The notes: a model not told the origin generated them from the letters alone. Positions 8,201 through 16,183 are shown, counted from the first letter of the stretch. The stretch: 51,909 nt of DNA from an uncultured Christensenellaceae bacterium (GCA_910588685.1 CAJUPX010000015.1:1-51909); one strand, 5' to 3'. Made by a program: numbers and translations.

Positions 8201-8378
8201 CTGCCGCTAAAACGCGTATATGTGGTACTCTGCTGTGTTGCGCTGCGCTTGCCTCAGTCATTTACTTCATTGTAAACTCCTTTCGGACAATGCTCGCGCG
8301 CCTTGTATAGTGCCGCATCTACGCGTTTTATTACAACGGGGCTTGCGCCTTGAACTGCTCGTATCTACACGTTTTTAA
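8201..8378. repeat. Interspersed repeat, copy B (with a second right end)
   Basis: The left arm TAAAACGCGTATATGTGGT (8208-8226) pairs with GCCGCATCTACGCGTTTTA (8312-8330), 16 of 19 by eye. An internal inverted repeat TTTAC-TTCATT-GTAAA lies near 8261-8276. A second right-end-like segment, CTGCTCGTATCTACACGTTTTTA, follows at about 8356-8378, so this copy may be composite. It fills most of the tsf-pyrH gap. Confidence 0.75.
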
Positions 8379-8419
8379 AACACTTGCTGCTATACTCTTA
8401 AATAAGATACAAAAAATTG

Positions 8420-8448
8420 TTGTTTTTTATTTTCGGCTATGTTATAAT
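8420..8448 (+). promoter_or_regulatory. Promoter of pyrH-frr-uppS
   Basis: TTGTTT (8420-8425), 17-base spacer, TATAAT (8443-8448), 28 bases before the pyrH ATG. The cluster therefore restarts transcription after the tsf terminator. Confidence 0.8.
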
Positions 8449-8476
8449 GTTATAAGTAAAATTGCGGGGAGAGGTT

Positions 8477-9187
8477 ATGCAGCCTAAATACAAAAGGGTA
8501 TTACTCAAACTTTCCGGCGAGGCGCTTGCGGGTAGCCGCGGCTACGGTCTTGACGAAGAGGTCGTTTCGGGCGTCGTCGCCCAGATAAAAACCATACACG
8601 ATATGGGCGTGGAGGTTGCGCTCGTTATAGGCGGCGGCAACTTCTGGCGCGGTCGTCAGGGCAAAAATATGGACAGAACCACCGCCGACCATATGGGTAT
8701 GCTCGCCACGGTTATGAACTCGCTCGCTATGATGGACGCGCTCGAACAGCAGGGAATACCTACGCGCGTTCAGACGGCGCTCATTATGACCTCAGTTGCC
8801 GAGCCCTATATTCTTAGAAAGGCTTTGCACCACTTTGAAAAGGGCAGAGTTGTAATTATGGCTTGCGGCACGGGCAATCCCTATTGCTCAACCGACACTG
8901 CAGCCGCGCAGCGCGCCTGCGAAATTCAGGCTGACCTTCTGATGATGGCAAAAAATATCGACGGTATTTACGACAGCGACCCCAAGCTCAATCCCGGCGC
9001 GAAAAAATACGACAGGATAAGCTATCTCGATATTATAAACAACGGCATAAAGGCGATGGACACCACCGCCGCGACTATGTGTATGGAAAACGGCATACCC
9101 GTGCTTGCTTTCGGGCTTGACGAAAAAGACTCCATTATCCGCGCGGCTTGCGGCGAAAAAATAGGCACCTTAATCGATAATAATTAA
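8477..9187 (+). CDS. pyrH: UMP kinase
   Basis: 236 aa. The start at 8477 is chosen because GGGGAGAGG lies directly before it; a TTG at 8462 lies upstream of that SD. The amino-acid-kinase fold shows VLLKLSGEAL (phosphate binding), IGGGNFWRG (UMP/ATP loop), RTTADHMGMLATVMN and GTGNPYCSTDTAAA. It phosphorylates UMP to UDP in the cytosol and is a hexameric, GTP/UTP-regulated enzyme in bacteria. It is the first gene of a unit with frr and uppS. Confidence 0.97.
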   Translation: MQPKYKRVLLKLSGEALAGSRGYGLDEEVVSGVVAQIKTIHDMGVEVALVIGGGNFWRGRQGKNMDRTTADHMGMLATVMNSLAMMDALEQQGIPTRVQTALIMTSVAEPYILRKALHHFEKGRVVIMACGTGNPYCSTDTAAAQRACEIQADLLMMAKNIDGIYDSDPKLNPGAKKYDRISYLDIINNGIKAMDTTAATMCMENGIPVLAFGLDEKDSIIRAACGEKIGTLIDNN

Positions 9188-9322
9188 ATAATGCAATATG
9201 GTTTTCCGCGGTAATAGTCGCGGTGCATACAGCGGCAGATATTATAGATAAAAAAGCCGGACTAAACGCAAACGTACGGCAAAGACAAAGACGATATAAA
9301 ATCATAAAAAAGGGGAATATTT

Positions 9323-9895
9323 ATGGTAGACAACGAACAGGTAGAGGAAATAATCCTCGTATTAGACGATAAGCTTTCAAAAACGGTAAGAGTTTTAAAA
9401 GAGGATTTTGCAGCGGTACGCGCGGGCAGGGCTAACCCCCATATCTTAGATAAAATAACCGTGGACTACTACGGCGCGCAAACGCCCATTAACCAGACCT
9501 CCAACATATCGGTGCAGGAGGGCAGGTGTCTTGTAATCTCGCCGTGGGACGCTTCGCTTTTAAAGGCTATCGAAAAGTCGTTGCAGATTGCAAACCTCGG
9601 CGTAAATCCCACCAACGACGGCAAGGTTATACGCCTTGCTTTTCCCCAACTTACCGAGGAGCGCCGCCGCGAGCTTTCCAAGCAGATTCGTAAAATGGGC
9701 GAGGACGCTAAAATAGCCGTGCGCAATATCCGCCGCGACGCGTTGGAATCGCTTAAAAAGCTTAAAACCGATAAAATTATTTCCGAGGACGAGTATGCTT
9801 CGGTAGAAAAAGACGTAGAAAAGTACGTTGCCGACGCGGTTGCGCAGACGGACGCAGCCGTTACCGCCAAAGAAAAAGAGATAATGACTGTTTAA
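9323..9895 (+). CDS. frr: Ribosome recycling factor
   Basis: 190 aa, near the usual 185. Family blocks are visible: RAGRANPHILDKITVDYYG, ISPWDASLLKAIEKSL, GVNPTNDGKVIRL and the long helical arm LTEERRRELSKQIRKMGEDAKIAVRNIRRDA. It splits post-termination ribosomes together with EF-G. SD AAAGGGG precedes the ATG. The 135-base gap after pyrH shows no gene or clear terminator, so the genes are probably co-transcribed. Confidence 0.97.
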   Translation: MVDNEQVEEIILVLDDKLSKTVRVLKEDFAAVRAGRANPHILDKITVDYYGAQTPINQTSNISVQEGRCLVISPWDASLLKAIEKSLQIANLGVNPTNDGKVIRLAFPQLTEERRRELSKQIRKMGEDAKIAVRNIRRDALESLKKLKTDKIISEDEYASVEKDVEKYVADAVAQTDAAVTAKEKEIMTV

Positions 9896-9951
9896 TTTTG
9901 TAAACCGGTTTGCACCGGCGGAGGGGGGTCCCGTCGCCGCGATATATAGAT

Positions 9952-10635
9952 ATGGAAAATAAAATACCTTTGCACGTCGGGATAATTATGGACGGCAACG
10001 GCAGATGGGCGGAAAAACAGGGTAAATCCCGCAATTTCGGGCACAGAGCGGGCAGAGACCGTATGATAGGGCTTGCCGCTCACGCGCGCGATAGGGGTAT
10101 AAAGTATTTTACCGTTTACGCGCTCTCTACCGAAAATCTGGCTCGTCCCCAAAAAGAGCTCGATTCGCTTTTCGGGCTAATAAGGCGTTATTTTGCAAGT
10201 AATATAAAAAAGCTGTACAAAGAGAACGCCGCCGTCAGAACTATAGGCGATTTGTCGCTTTTGCCGGACGATATAGCAAAGCTGTTGACGGACGGCGAAA
10301 AAAACTCGCCTCAAAACGCCGGATTTACGGTGGTCTTTGCTATTGCGTACGGGTCGCGTGCGGAGATACTCAGCGCGGTAAATAAAGCTGTGGAGAGGGG
10401 TGAAATACTCGATGAAGCGGGCTTTGAAAAGTTGCTGTATACGAGCGGGCTGCCCAACCCCGACCTCATTATCCGCCCCGGCGGCGAAACGAGAATGTCA
10501 AACTTTTTAACTTATCAGGCGGCGTATTCCGAGCTGTACTTTACAGACGTACTGTTTCCCGATTTTTCGGATGCGGAATTTGATAAAGCAATTGAAAATT
10601 ACGCCGGTCGCAACAGGCGGTTCGGCAAAATATAA
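9952..10635 (+). CDS. uppS: Undecaprenyl diphosphate synthase (cis-prenyltransferase)
   Basis: 227 aa from the ATG at 9952, which matches the family N-terminus. An upstream in-frame TTG at 9910 would add 14 residues. Motifs: HVGIIMDGNGRWAEKQG with the catalytic Asp, FGHRAG, and the C-terminal RPGGETRMSNF and E-L-Y-F-T-D. It makes the C55 lipid carrier for cell-wall synthesis from farnesyl-PP and IPP. No SD lies at normal distance; a GGAGGGGGG lies about 24 bases upstream, so start use may be coupled or unusual. It sits between frr and cdsA as in many bacteria. Confidence 0.93.
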   Translation: MENKIPLHVGIIMDGNGRWAEKQGKSRNFGHRAGRDRMIGLAAHARDRGIKYFTVYALSTENLARPQKELDSLFGLIRRYFASNIKKLYKENAAVRTIGDLSLLPDDIAKLLTDGEKNSPQNAGFTVVFAIAYGSRAEILSAVNKAVERGEILDEAGFEKLLYTSGLPNPDLIIRPGGETRMSNFLTYQAAYSELYFTDVLFPDFSDAEFDKAIENYAGRNRRFGKI

Positions 10636-10769
10636 ATCGAAATATTTGGCGTGGCTACGCAAAACCGCGCTTTTGCGCAGATCTGCGCTTCAGTGGAATT
10701 GAATGTCCGCATAATATTTTTATTTGCCCTTAAAATTGCGGGCGGGAAAACATAGTTTTCCAAACACGT

Positions 10770-10801
10770 AAATTTTATCGCGCGGAATAGCGATAAAATT
10801 T
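10770..10801 (+). promoter_or_regulatory. Perfect 12-bp inverted repeat directly upstream of the cdsA SD
   Basis: AAATTTTATCGC and GCGATAAAATTT flank an 8-base loop (GCGGAATA). It ends 5 bases before GAGGAGG, the cdsA SD. It has no T tract, so it is an RNA hairpin or operator rather than a terminator. Upstream, 10675-10688 is a palindrome GCGCAGATCTGCGC. Confidence 0.7.
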
Positions 10802-10815
10802 AGTGAGGAGGTTTT

Positions 10816-11799
10816 ATGAAGGTCTTTACAAAAAGAACGTTGACGAGTATAGTTTACGTATTGGTTATGCTCGCGCTTTGTTTGCTTAAATGGGTTGTGC
10901 CGGGCGTTATGATTAACGGCAATAACCAGTTTCTCGGCTCTCTCGGTTTTGACGCGCTGTTCTGCGCCATCGCCGTTATAGCAAGTATGGAATTTGTTGA
11001 CGCGGTTAATTATTCAAGCGACAAAAACGGCGATAAAATGCGCGTATCCCCCGTACAGAAAGTATTTACCGTGGCATTTTGCGCGCTGATTGTTCCGCTC
11101 TACGTGGCAATCGAGGTGTTTATGCCTTCCGAGGGTTTTCTTGCGTGCGCCTGCGCGTTTGCCGTATATGCGGCGTTTATTGCGGGCACTTCGGTTTTCG
11201 ACCACGGCAACAGTACGGTTAAGGGCGCTATATGCTGCATATTTATAATGCTTTACTGCGGCGTGCTTACCGCGCTTTTCTCGGCAATTAATCATTTGCC
11301 CAGAAATTCAATGCTGGCGATAATTTCTCTTATATTCTGTACGATGTTCACCGACGCGGGCGCATATCTCGTAGGTAAATCGCTTAAACGCTTTGTGCCT
11401 TTAAAGCTCGCGCCCAAGCTCTCGCCTAATAAAACGGTAATCGGCGCGGTAGGCGGACTTATCGGCGGCGTGCTTGGCGGACTGCTTGCGTATGTGCTTA
11501 TTATGTGCTTCGGCGGTATGGAAGGCGGCGAGGCGTGGCTTGTAAGCTTTAACAGCGGCGTATTCTTCACCTTTACAAGCACTGCTATACACCCGATTGT
11601 TTCAATTATTTTAGTAAGTCTTGTTACGGCGGTTATGGTTCAGATAGGCGATCTGTTCGAGAGCGCAATAAAGCGCGAGTGCGGAATAAAAGATATGGGC
11701 AAGCTTTTGCCCGGTCACGGCGGCGTTCTGGACAGATTTGACGGAATGCTCTGCTGCGGAATAATTATTTTATTCTGCTTCGGCACTATTATAATTTAA
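10816..11799 (+). CDS. cdsA: Phosphatidate cytidylyltransferase (CDP-diglyceride synthase)
   Basis: 327 aa. Polytopic, with about eight hydrophobic helices. The CdsA signature is at the C-terminus: QIGDLFESAIKRECGIKDMGKLLPGHGGVLDRFDG, with SPNKTVIGAVGG earlier (about residues 205-220). It makes CDP-diacylglycerol from phosphatidate and CTP in the membrane, feeding the cardiolipin and phosphatidylserine enzymes that also lie in this window (cls-like at 16.5 kb, psd at 44 kb). SD GAGGAGG is strong. A terminator follows. Confidence 0.96.
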   Translation: MKVFTKRTLTSIVYVLVMLALCLLKWVVPGVMINGNNQFLGSLGFDALFCAIAVIASMEFVDAVNYSSDKNGDKMRVSPVQKVFTVAFCALIVPLYVAIEVFMPSEGFLACACAFAVYAAFIAGTSVFDHGNSTVKGAICCIFIMLYCGVLTALFSAINHLPRNSMLAIISLIFCTMFTDAGAYLVGKSLKRFVPLKLAPKLSPNKTVIGAVGGLIGGVLGGLLAYVLIMCFGGMEGGEAWLVSFNSGVFFTFTSTAIHPIVSIILVSLVTAVMVQIGDLFESAIKRECGIKDMGKLLPGHGGVLDRFDGMLCCGIIILFCFGTIII

Positions 11800-11820
11800 A
11801 CATAAGGCAATATCTGTATT

Positions 11821-11850
11821 AAAAAAACACCGTCCGGCGCGGTGTTTTTG
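11821..11850 (+). terminator. Intrinsic terminator after cdsA
   Basis: AAAAACACCG / CGGTGTTTTT hairpin with loop TCCGGCG and a T tract. It separates cdsA from dxr. Confidence 0.85.
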
Positions 11851-11873
11851 TCATTATTTATAATTTTATCGGG

Positions 11874-11879
11874 TATAAT
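11874..11879 (+). promoter_or_regulatory. dxr -10 element, leaderless spacing
   Basis: TATAAT lies four bases before the ATG at 11884; the best -35 at 17 bases (TCATTA) is poor. No SD is present between. Transcription would start at about the ATG. Confidence 0.55.
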
Positions 11880-11883
11880 AAGT

Positions 11884-12990
11884 ATGAAAAAGATTGTGTT
11901 GATAGGCTCTACCGGTTCGATAGGCAGGCAAGTTGCGCGTGTTGTTTCGCGCTATCCCGAGCGTTTTAAAATAGTCGGACTTGTTGCGGGCAGTCGCTCG
12001 GAGCTGTTTTTAAAGCAGGTTAAACAGTTTAAACCCGAGGTTTTTGCTGCTGCCTGCGACGGCGCGGAAAAAGCGGCGGAGATAGCGGGCTATAAAAACT
12101 GCGACCTCGTTTTTAATGCGGCGGGCGGTTTTGCGGGGCTTAAATACAGCCTTAACGCTATCGCGGCGGGAAAAACGCTTGCGCTTGCAAATAAGGAAAC
12201 GCTGGTTTGCGGCGGTGAGTACGTCACCGGGCTTGCAAATGCCGCAGGAGTGGAAATTATCCCCGTGGACAGCGAGCACTCGGCAATCTGGCAGTGCCTT
12301 AATTTCAACAAACGCGCGCCGTTTGAGAGGCTTATAATCACCGCGAGCGGCGGAGCTTTCCGCGGCAGGAGCTACGACAGCTTAAAAAGCGTTACTCCGT
12401 CAGAGGCGCTGAACCACCCCACCTGGAAGATGGGCGCTAAAATCACGGTGGACAGCGCAACGCTTATGAATAAAGGCTACGAGGTGATAGAGGCGCACGT
12501 GCTCTATAACGCGCCTTACAGCAAAATCACCGCCGTTATACAGCCGCAGAGCTTTATACATTCAATGGTGGAGTTTACCGACGGCGCAATCGTTGCGCAG
12601 ATGAGCTATCCGACAATGGAGCTGCCCATACAGCTTGCGCTGAGCTATCCCGAAAGACTGCCCGCCGAGCTTAAAAAAACCGACTTTTCAAACGGTTTTA
12701 CGCTTGGTTTCGAGCCTTTGAGGGAGGACGAATTTCCGCTGTATAAGCTCGCGTTGCAGTGCGGCAGAGCGGGCGGAACGCTGCCCTGCGCTCTCAACGC
12801 CGCCGACGAGGTTGCCGTGAACGCGTTTTTAAACGGCGAAATTGCTTTCACCGACATATATGCCGTGGTTAACGGCGTTGTGCAGGGCTTTGAGGCTCAG
12901 CCTGTTACAAGCTATAAACAGCTTGAAAACGTTGATTTTGCGGCGCGTAAGGCGGCGGAGGAGCTTGTATCCTCAATAAAAAACAGTTAA
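11884..12990 (+). CDS. dxr: 1-deoxy-D-xylulose 5-phosphate reductoisomerase
   Basis: 368 aa from the ATG at 11884, whose product begins MKKIVLIGSTGSIG, the NADPH-binding loop; the upstream codons in frame are inside the terminator. Metal/substrate motifs NKETLV, DSEHSAIWQCL and ATLMNKGYEVIEAH are intact. It commits DXP to the MEP isoprenoid pathway, supplying IPP for uppS nearby. It is followed after three bases by rseP. The expected ispG does not follow within the window. Confidence 0.97.
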   Translation: MKKIVLIGSTGSIGRQVARVVSRYPERFKIVGLVAGSRSELFLKQVKQFKPEVFAAACDGAEKAAEIAGYKNCDLVFNAAGGFAGLKYSLNAIAAGKTLALANKETLVCGGEYVTGLANAAGVEIIPVDSEHSAIWQCLNFNKRAPFERLIITASGGAFRGRSYDSLKSVTPSEALNHPTWKMGAKITVDSATLMNKGYEVIEAHVLYNAPYSKITAVIQPQSFIHSMVEFTDGAIVAQMSYPTMELPIQLALSYPERLPAELKKTDFSNGFTLGFEPLREDEFPLYKLALQCGRAGGTLPCALNAADEVAVNAFLNGEIAFTDIYAVVNGVVQGFEAQPVTSYKQLENVDFAARKAAEELVSSIKNS

Positions 12991-12993
12991 TTT

Positions 12994-14079
12994 ATGCAGT
13001 TACTTTCAGTTTCTTCGGTTTTCCATACGATAGGCACCGTATTGCTTGCAATACTAATTTTACTTGCAATGATAACGGTGCACGAGCTCGGGCACTACGT
13101 TGCGGGCAAGGCGTTGAAGTTTAAAATCAACGAGTTTGCAATAGGCTTCGGTCCCAAGCTTTACAGGCGCGTTTCAAAAAAGACGGGCGAGGCTTTTTCC
13201 GTGCGCGCGCTGCCGCTGGGCGGATTTTGCGCGTTCGAGGGCGAGGACGGCGAAACGCAGACAAGCGAAAACGCGTTCACTAAAAAAGCGCCGTGGAAGC
13301 GCATAATAGTGCTTGTTGCGGGACCGCTGTTCAACTATCTGTTTGCGCTGCTGCTCATTATGATTTCAATGTTTGCATTCGGTCAGCTGCTCATAAAGGT
13401 TGACACAATGGAGGCGAACGAAGTTGCGCCTGCGGAATATTCGCTGTGCGAGGGCGATTTGATTATGGAAATCGACGGCACGGGCATATATCTCGTATCC
13501 GATTTTATGACCGCGTTAAACGGTAAAAATGCGGGCGACACCGTTACGGCAAAAATAGTGCGCGGCGGCGAGCTCATAGAAACGCAAATAATGATAAGGG
13601 CAAACTGCGACTTTGCAAACTCCGCCGAGGCGGGCAAAATCTGGGACGCGCTCGGAATTTCCACGGCGCGTACGGAAAATTTCCGTATCGGTTTTTTCAC
13701 TACCGTAGGGCATTCTTTTGTATATTCATTTAAAATTGCCGGCTCGATATTTAAAGTCCTCGGCGAGCTTTTAACCGGGCGGCTGAGCATTAACGCTATG
13801 GGCGGACCGGTTACAACCATTTCGCTGACGTCCAAAATCGCCGCGCAGAGCCTACAAAGCTTTTTTGAAATCGCGGCATATATAGGGGTCAATCTCGCGG
13901 TATTCAATCTTTTGCCCATACCCGCGTTAGACGGCAGTAAAGTAATTTTCTGCTTTATAGAGTGGATTTTTAAAAAGCCCGTGCCGAGAAAGGTGGAGGC
14001 GATAATCCACGCAGTGGGGTTTATACTGCTGCTTGCGTTTGCAGTGCTTGTAGACGTATTGCAGTTTGTGCGCTGTTAA
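12994..14079 (+). CDS. rseP: RseP-type site-2 zinc metalloprotease
   Basis: 361 aa. First helix contains HELGH (residues about 30-34, zinc ligands and Glu). A single PDZ-like domain spans roughly 135-200 (EYSLCEGDLIMEIDGTGI ... GDTVTAKIVRGG). The third zinc ligand region NLLPIPALDGSKV lies near 305-318, and the final helices follow. It cleaves membrane-embedded substrates such as anti-sigma factors. The ATG is three bases after the dxr stop with no clear SD, so translation is probably coupled. Confidence 0.95.
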   Translation: MQLLSVSSVFHTIGTVLLAILILLAMITVHELGHYVAGKALKFKINEFAIGFGPKLYRRVSKKTGEAFSVRALPLGGFCAFEGEDGETQTSENAFTKKAPWKRIIVLVAGPLFNYLFALLLIMISMFAFGQLLIKVDTMEANEVAPAEYSLCEGDLIMEIDGTGIYLVSDFMTALNGKNAGDTVTAKIVRGGELIETQIMIRANCDFANSAEAGKIWDALGISTARTENFRIGFFTTVGHSFVYSFKIAGSIFKVLGELLTGRLSINAMGGPVTTISLTSKIAAQSLQSFFEIAAYIGVNLAVFNLLPIPALDGSKVIFCFIEWIFKKPVPRKVEAIIHAVGFILLLAFAVLVDVLQFVRC

Positions 14080-14091
14080 CTTAAATTAAGG

Positions 14092-14169
14092 CTGCCGCAA
14101 AACGCGTATATACGGCACTCTGCGGCGTTGCGCTGTGCGCCGCCACTGTCTGCTTATATTTATGTGCAA
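14092..14169. repeat. Interspersed repeat, copy C (right side lost)
   Basis: GCTGCCGCAAAACGCGTATATACGGC followed by GGCGTTGCGCTG matches the left half of copies A and B. A diverged internal segment (TGCTTATATTTATGTGCA) follows, and the right arm is missing where the terminator begins. It sits just behind the rseP stop. Confidence 0.65.
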
Positions 14170-14170
14170 T

Positions 14171-14201
14171 AAAAAAGCTTCCCTCAGGAAGCCTTTTTTT
14201 T
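14171..14201. terminator. Bidirectional terminator between rseP and thiT
   Basis: AAAAAAGCTTCC / GGAAGCCTTTTTTT with loop CTCA. A and T runs on both sides; it overlaps the thiT stop codon and ends both convergent transcripts. Confidence 0.9.
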
Positions 14202-14916
14202 ATTGCCGGGTTGTTTGTTCGTTTTGGGCGGGCGCAACTTTTTTGTTCATCATTGAAATCAGCTTATCAAACGTACCCGATTTAGCAAGCACAACGAACA
14301 ACGCAACACATATTGCGCAGTCTGCGGGCAGGTATACGCACTGATATATGAACGAGTAAACAAACGCATTGGGAGTGGGAATGTTTGCCCATATCGAATC
14401 TTCGGCAAAGTAGATAAATCCGGATAAAAGGTGGAATATAAAACGCGCGGCGTATACGAGCACGCAGCCCAGACTGAGTTTTGCAGCTAAGGGGAGCCTG
14501 CCGAATTTGGAGGCAAAGCCCATCAGCCCTATGCTTGCAAACGCCAGAATATAGTCGAGGAAAAATGTAAGCGGGGTTAAAATAAACGGGTCGGAAATAA
14601 AGTTGAATAGACCGAATATAATTCCCGCAACCGTGCCTTTAACCGCGCCCGCTTTGTAGCTGTAAATAAGTACGGGCACAAAGCTTGCAAGCGTTATAGA
14701 GCCGCCGTACTGTACGGGCGATACCTTTATAAACGACAGCGCAAACGAGGCGGCAAGACATACGCCGGCGTACGCTATATCGTTTGAAGTATATTTTTTG
14801 CTGAATATACTTATGAGAACAAGGACGACTACAAGCGCCGCTATTACGCCTATCGAAATCCAGGTTACGATGTCTGTCGTTTTTTCGGAAACGACGGCAG
14901 AGAGTGAAAGTAACAT
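14200..14916 (-). CDS. thiT: ThiT-like thiamine ECF transporter S component
   Basis: 238 aa with about six membrane helices. The ThiT-type signature is PVQYGGSITLASFVPVLIYSYKAG (residues about 67-90), followed by G-rich FGLFNFISDPF; conserved aromatic residues in later helices probably line the thiamine pocket. S components bind vitamin at the outer face and pair with EcfA/EcfT, which are not in this window. Assignment to thiamine is supported independently by a TPP riboswitch and terminator upstream. SD GGAGAAAA precedes the ATG. A short extra N-terminal hydrophobic segment precedes the usual fold. Confidence 0.9.
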   Translation of the reverse strand: MLLSLSAVVSEKTTDIVTWISIGVIAALVVVLVLISIFSKKYTSNDIAYAGVCLAASFALSFIKVSPVQYGGSITLASFVPVLIYSYKAGAVKGTVAGIIFGLFNFISDPFILTPLTFFLDYILAFASIGLMGFASKFGRLPLAAKLSLGCVLVYAARFIFHLLSGFIYFAEDSIWANIPTPNAFVYSFIYQCVYLPADCAICVALFVVLAKSGTFDKLISMMNKKVAPAQNEQTTRQ

Positions 14917-14955
14917 AAAAATTTTCTCCTTTCCCGTGCTACGGGTATACCGCCG

Positions 14956-14993
14956 AAAAATAAAAACGTCCCCTGAAAATTTGGGAACGCCCG
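14956..14993 (-). terminator. Riboswitch-controlled terminator upstream of thiT
   Basis: On the minus strand CGTTCCC and GGGGACG pair around a 9-base loop, followed by TTTTTATTTTT. It lies between the TPP aptamer and the thiT start, so it is the likely expression platform (transcription attenuation). Confidence 0.75.
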
Positions 14994-15220
14994 AAAAAAG
15001 CTCTTTGCACTATCGCTCAACCATTACGTTGCCGATTCAAAGGGTATAATCTCAGCTCGCGCATATACTTCGCATTTCTTTGTCGCGCTTATATTTTATT
15101 GCGGTCGCATACGGCTAAGTATGCTCCATTATAAAATATGCGCGCTCCTCGACCTGCTCGTATCTGCGCGAGCTGTCGCCGTTTAAAATGCGTTGTATCG
15201 TACGGGCACCCCCGACGGTA
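14994..15220 (-). promoter_or_regulatory. TPP riboswitch with an oversized P3 arm
   Basis: Read on the minus strand, the conserved 5' part CGGGGGTGCC (15214-15205) and the core CTGAGATTATACCCTTTGAA (15055-15036) are both present. Then CAAC-GTAATG-GTTG forms P5 and CTTTG/CAAAG closes P4. In a standard TPP aptamer these halves are separated by a short P3; here about 150 bases intervene, most of it repeat copy D. A possible original P3 is CCGT...ACGG. Known mechanism: TPP binding shuts off thiamine uptake. Confidence 0.85.
15053..15175. repeat. Interspersed repeat, copy D, inside the TPP riboswitch
   Basis: The arms CAGCTCGCGCATATAC (15053-15068) and GTATCTGCGCGAGCTG (15160-15175) pair at 15 of 16 positions. 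The arm sequence differs from copies A/B (AGCTCGCG for AAAACGCG) yet both arms changed together. An internal imperfect inverted repeat (CGCGCTTATATTTTAT / ATAAAATATGCGCG) spans about 15084-15144. Confidence 0.8.
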
Positions 15221-15238
15221 TTTTGTTTTATTGATTGA

Positions 15239-15267
15239 ATTATATAATAATTGCCCTTTAAAGTCAA
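15239..15267 (-). promoter_or_regulatory. thiT promoter
   Basis: Minus-strand TTGACT (15267-15262), 17-base spacer, TATAAT (15244-15239). Transcription would begin just ahead of the TPP aptamer. Its -35 abuts the -35 of the divergent promoter at 15268. Confidence 0.8.
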
Positions 15268-15296
15268 TTGAAATTTATAAATTTTTGTTATATAAT
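15268..15296 (+). promoter_or_regulatory. Promoter of the yfbR-like gene
   Basis: TTGAAA (15268-15273), 17-base spacer, TATAAT (15291-15296). Back-to-back with the thiT promoter across the palindrome CAATTG. Confidence 0.8.
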
Positions 15297-15320
15297 AAAT
15301 AAAAACGTTACGAGGCTTTT

Positions 15321-15905
15321 ATGGGATTCAATTTTTACGCCTATATGGACAGAATGAAATATATCAAGCGCTGGCAGCTTATGCGCTCCGTGCGCGAGGA
15401 GAATATAATGGAGCACTCCCAGCAGGTCGCAATGTTCGCGCACGCGCTCGCCGTTATAAACAACAAAATTTTCGGCGGCAGCGCAAATCCGGAAAAAGCC
15501 GTGCTGTACGCAATTTATCACGAGTGCAGCGAGGTTGTCACCGGCGATTTGCCCACGCCCATTAAATATTTTAACAACTCCATTCAGGGCGCGTATAAAA
15601 ATTTAGAGGCGCGCGCGTGCGACAAGCTTTTAAACACCCTGCCCCAAGAACTCCGCGCGGAAATTGCGCCGTCCGTCAATCCCGATACCGGGTGTCTGGA
15701 ATACGCGCTTATGAAAGCGGCGGACAGACTCGCCGCGTTCGTTAAATGCCTTGAAGAGCTGCGCTGCGGCAATTCGGAGTTTGCAAAAGCTAAAAAGAGC
15801 ATAGAGGACGATTTGCATTCCCGCAAAATGCCCGAAGTAGAATACTATTTTGAGCACTTTATCCCTGCGTTTTTGTTGACTCTCGACGAGTTGGAAGGCG
15901 AATAA
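15321..15905 (+). CDS. yfbR: 5'-deoxynucleotidase YfbR-like HD-family hydrolase
   Basis: 194 aa. Family blocks: RWQLMRSVREENIMEHSQQVA (RW pair and first His ligand), AHALAVINN, then YHECSEVVTGDLPTPIKYFN and the downstream Asp in LEYALMKAADRLAAF. Known members dephosphorylate dNMPs in pyrimidine salvage. The normally His-Asp pair (YHD) is His-Glu here, a conservative but unusual change in the metal site. SD ACGAGG. It shares an intergenic region with thiT. Confidence 0.88.
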   Translation: MGFNFYAYMDRMKYIKRWQLMRSVREENIMEHSQQVAMFAHALAVINNKIFGGSANPEKAVLYAIYHECSEVVTGDLPTPIKYFNNSIQGAYKNLEARACDKLLNTLPQELRAEIAPSVNPDTGCLEYALMKAADRLAAFVKCLEELRCGNSEFAKAKKSIEDDLHSRKMPEVEYYFEHFIPAFLLTLDELEGE

Positions 15906-16169
15906 TTATTTTTCGGATAAAATAAACGCTATGTAGTCGAGCTTTCTCTGTATTTCCCGTATGCAGTAGTTTAAATTTTGTTGCAAGTCTTTTTGACTGT
16001 TCTCCGCGGCTTCAAATTTTTCGCAATGGCAATCTTCTGAAATTGTTTTCTTTCCTTTTTTTGACGGTTTCGAGTTTAGACAATGCCCTCTTACCGTCTT
16101 GCTGAAAGTTGAACTTAAAAGAATATAGTAGGGCACAAAGCGTTTGCAGTTTTTACATATGTTTTCCAT
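15906..16169 (-). CDS. Small Cys-rich, probably zinc-binding protein
   Basis: 87 aa. The first half carries CKNC (5-8), GHC (near 28-30) and DCHC (about 46-49) followed by EKFE, a spacing seen in small phage/ICE zinc proteins. The second half is a helical heptad-like stretch (QQNLNYCIREIQRKLDYIAFIL) suggesting oligomerisation. SD AAGGAAG. It is divergent from a small XRE regulator, with three operator-like inverted repeats between; one covers its promoter. Exact function unknown. Confidence 0.7.
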   Translation of the reverse strand: MENICKNCKRFVPYYILLSSTFSKTVRGHCLNSKPSKKGKKTISEDCHCEKFEAAENSQKDLQQNLNYCIREIQRKLDYIAFILSEK

Positions 16170-16183
16170 AAATACTTCCTTAA

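Noticed and set aside
8201..8461. tRNA gene or CRISPR array in the tsf-pyrH gap
   Set aside because: No cloverleaf or T-loop sequence and no regularly spaced repeats; the sequence matches the interspersed repeat family.
9910..9951. Upstream TTG start for uppS
   Set aside because: The added 14 residues are Arg/Pro-rich and not part of the family N-terminus; ATG 9952 matches family starts even though its SD is poor.
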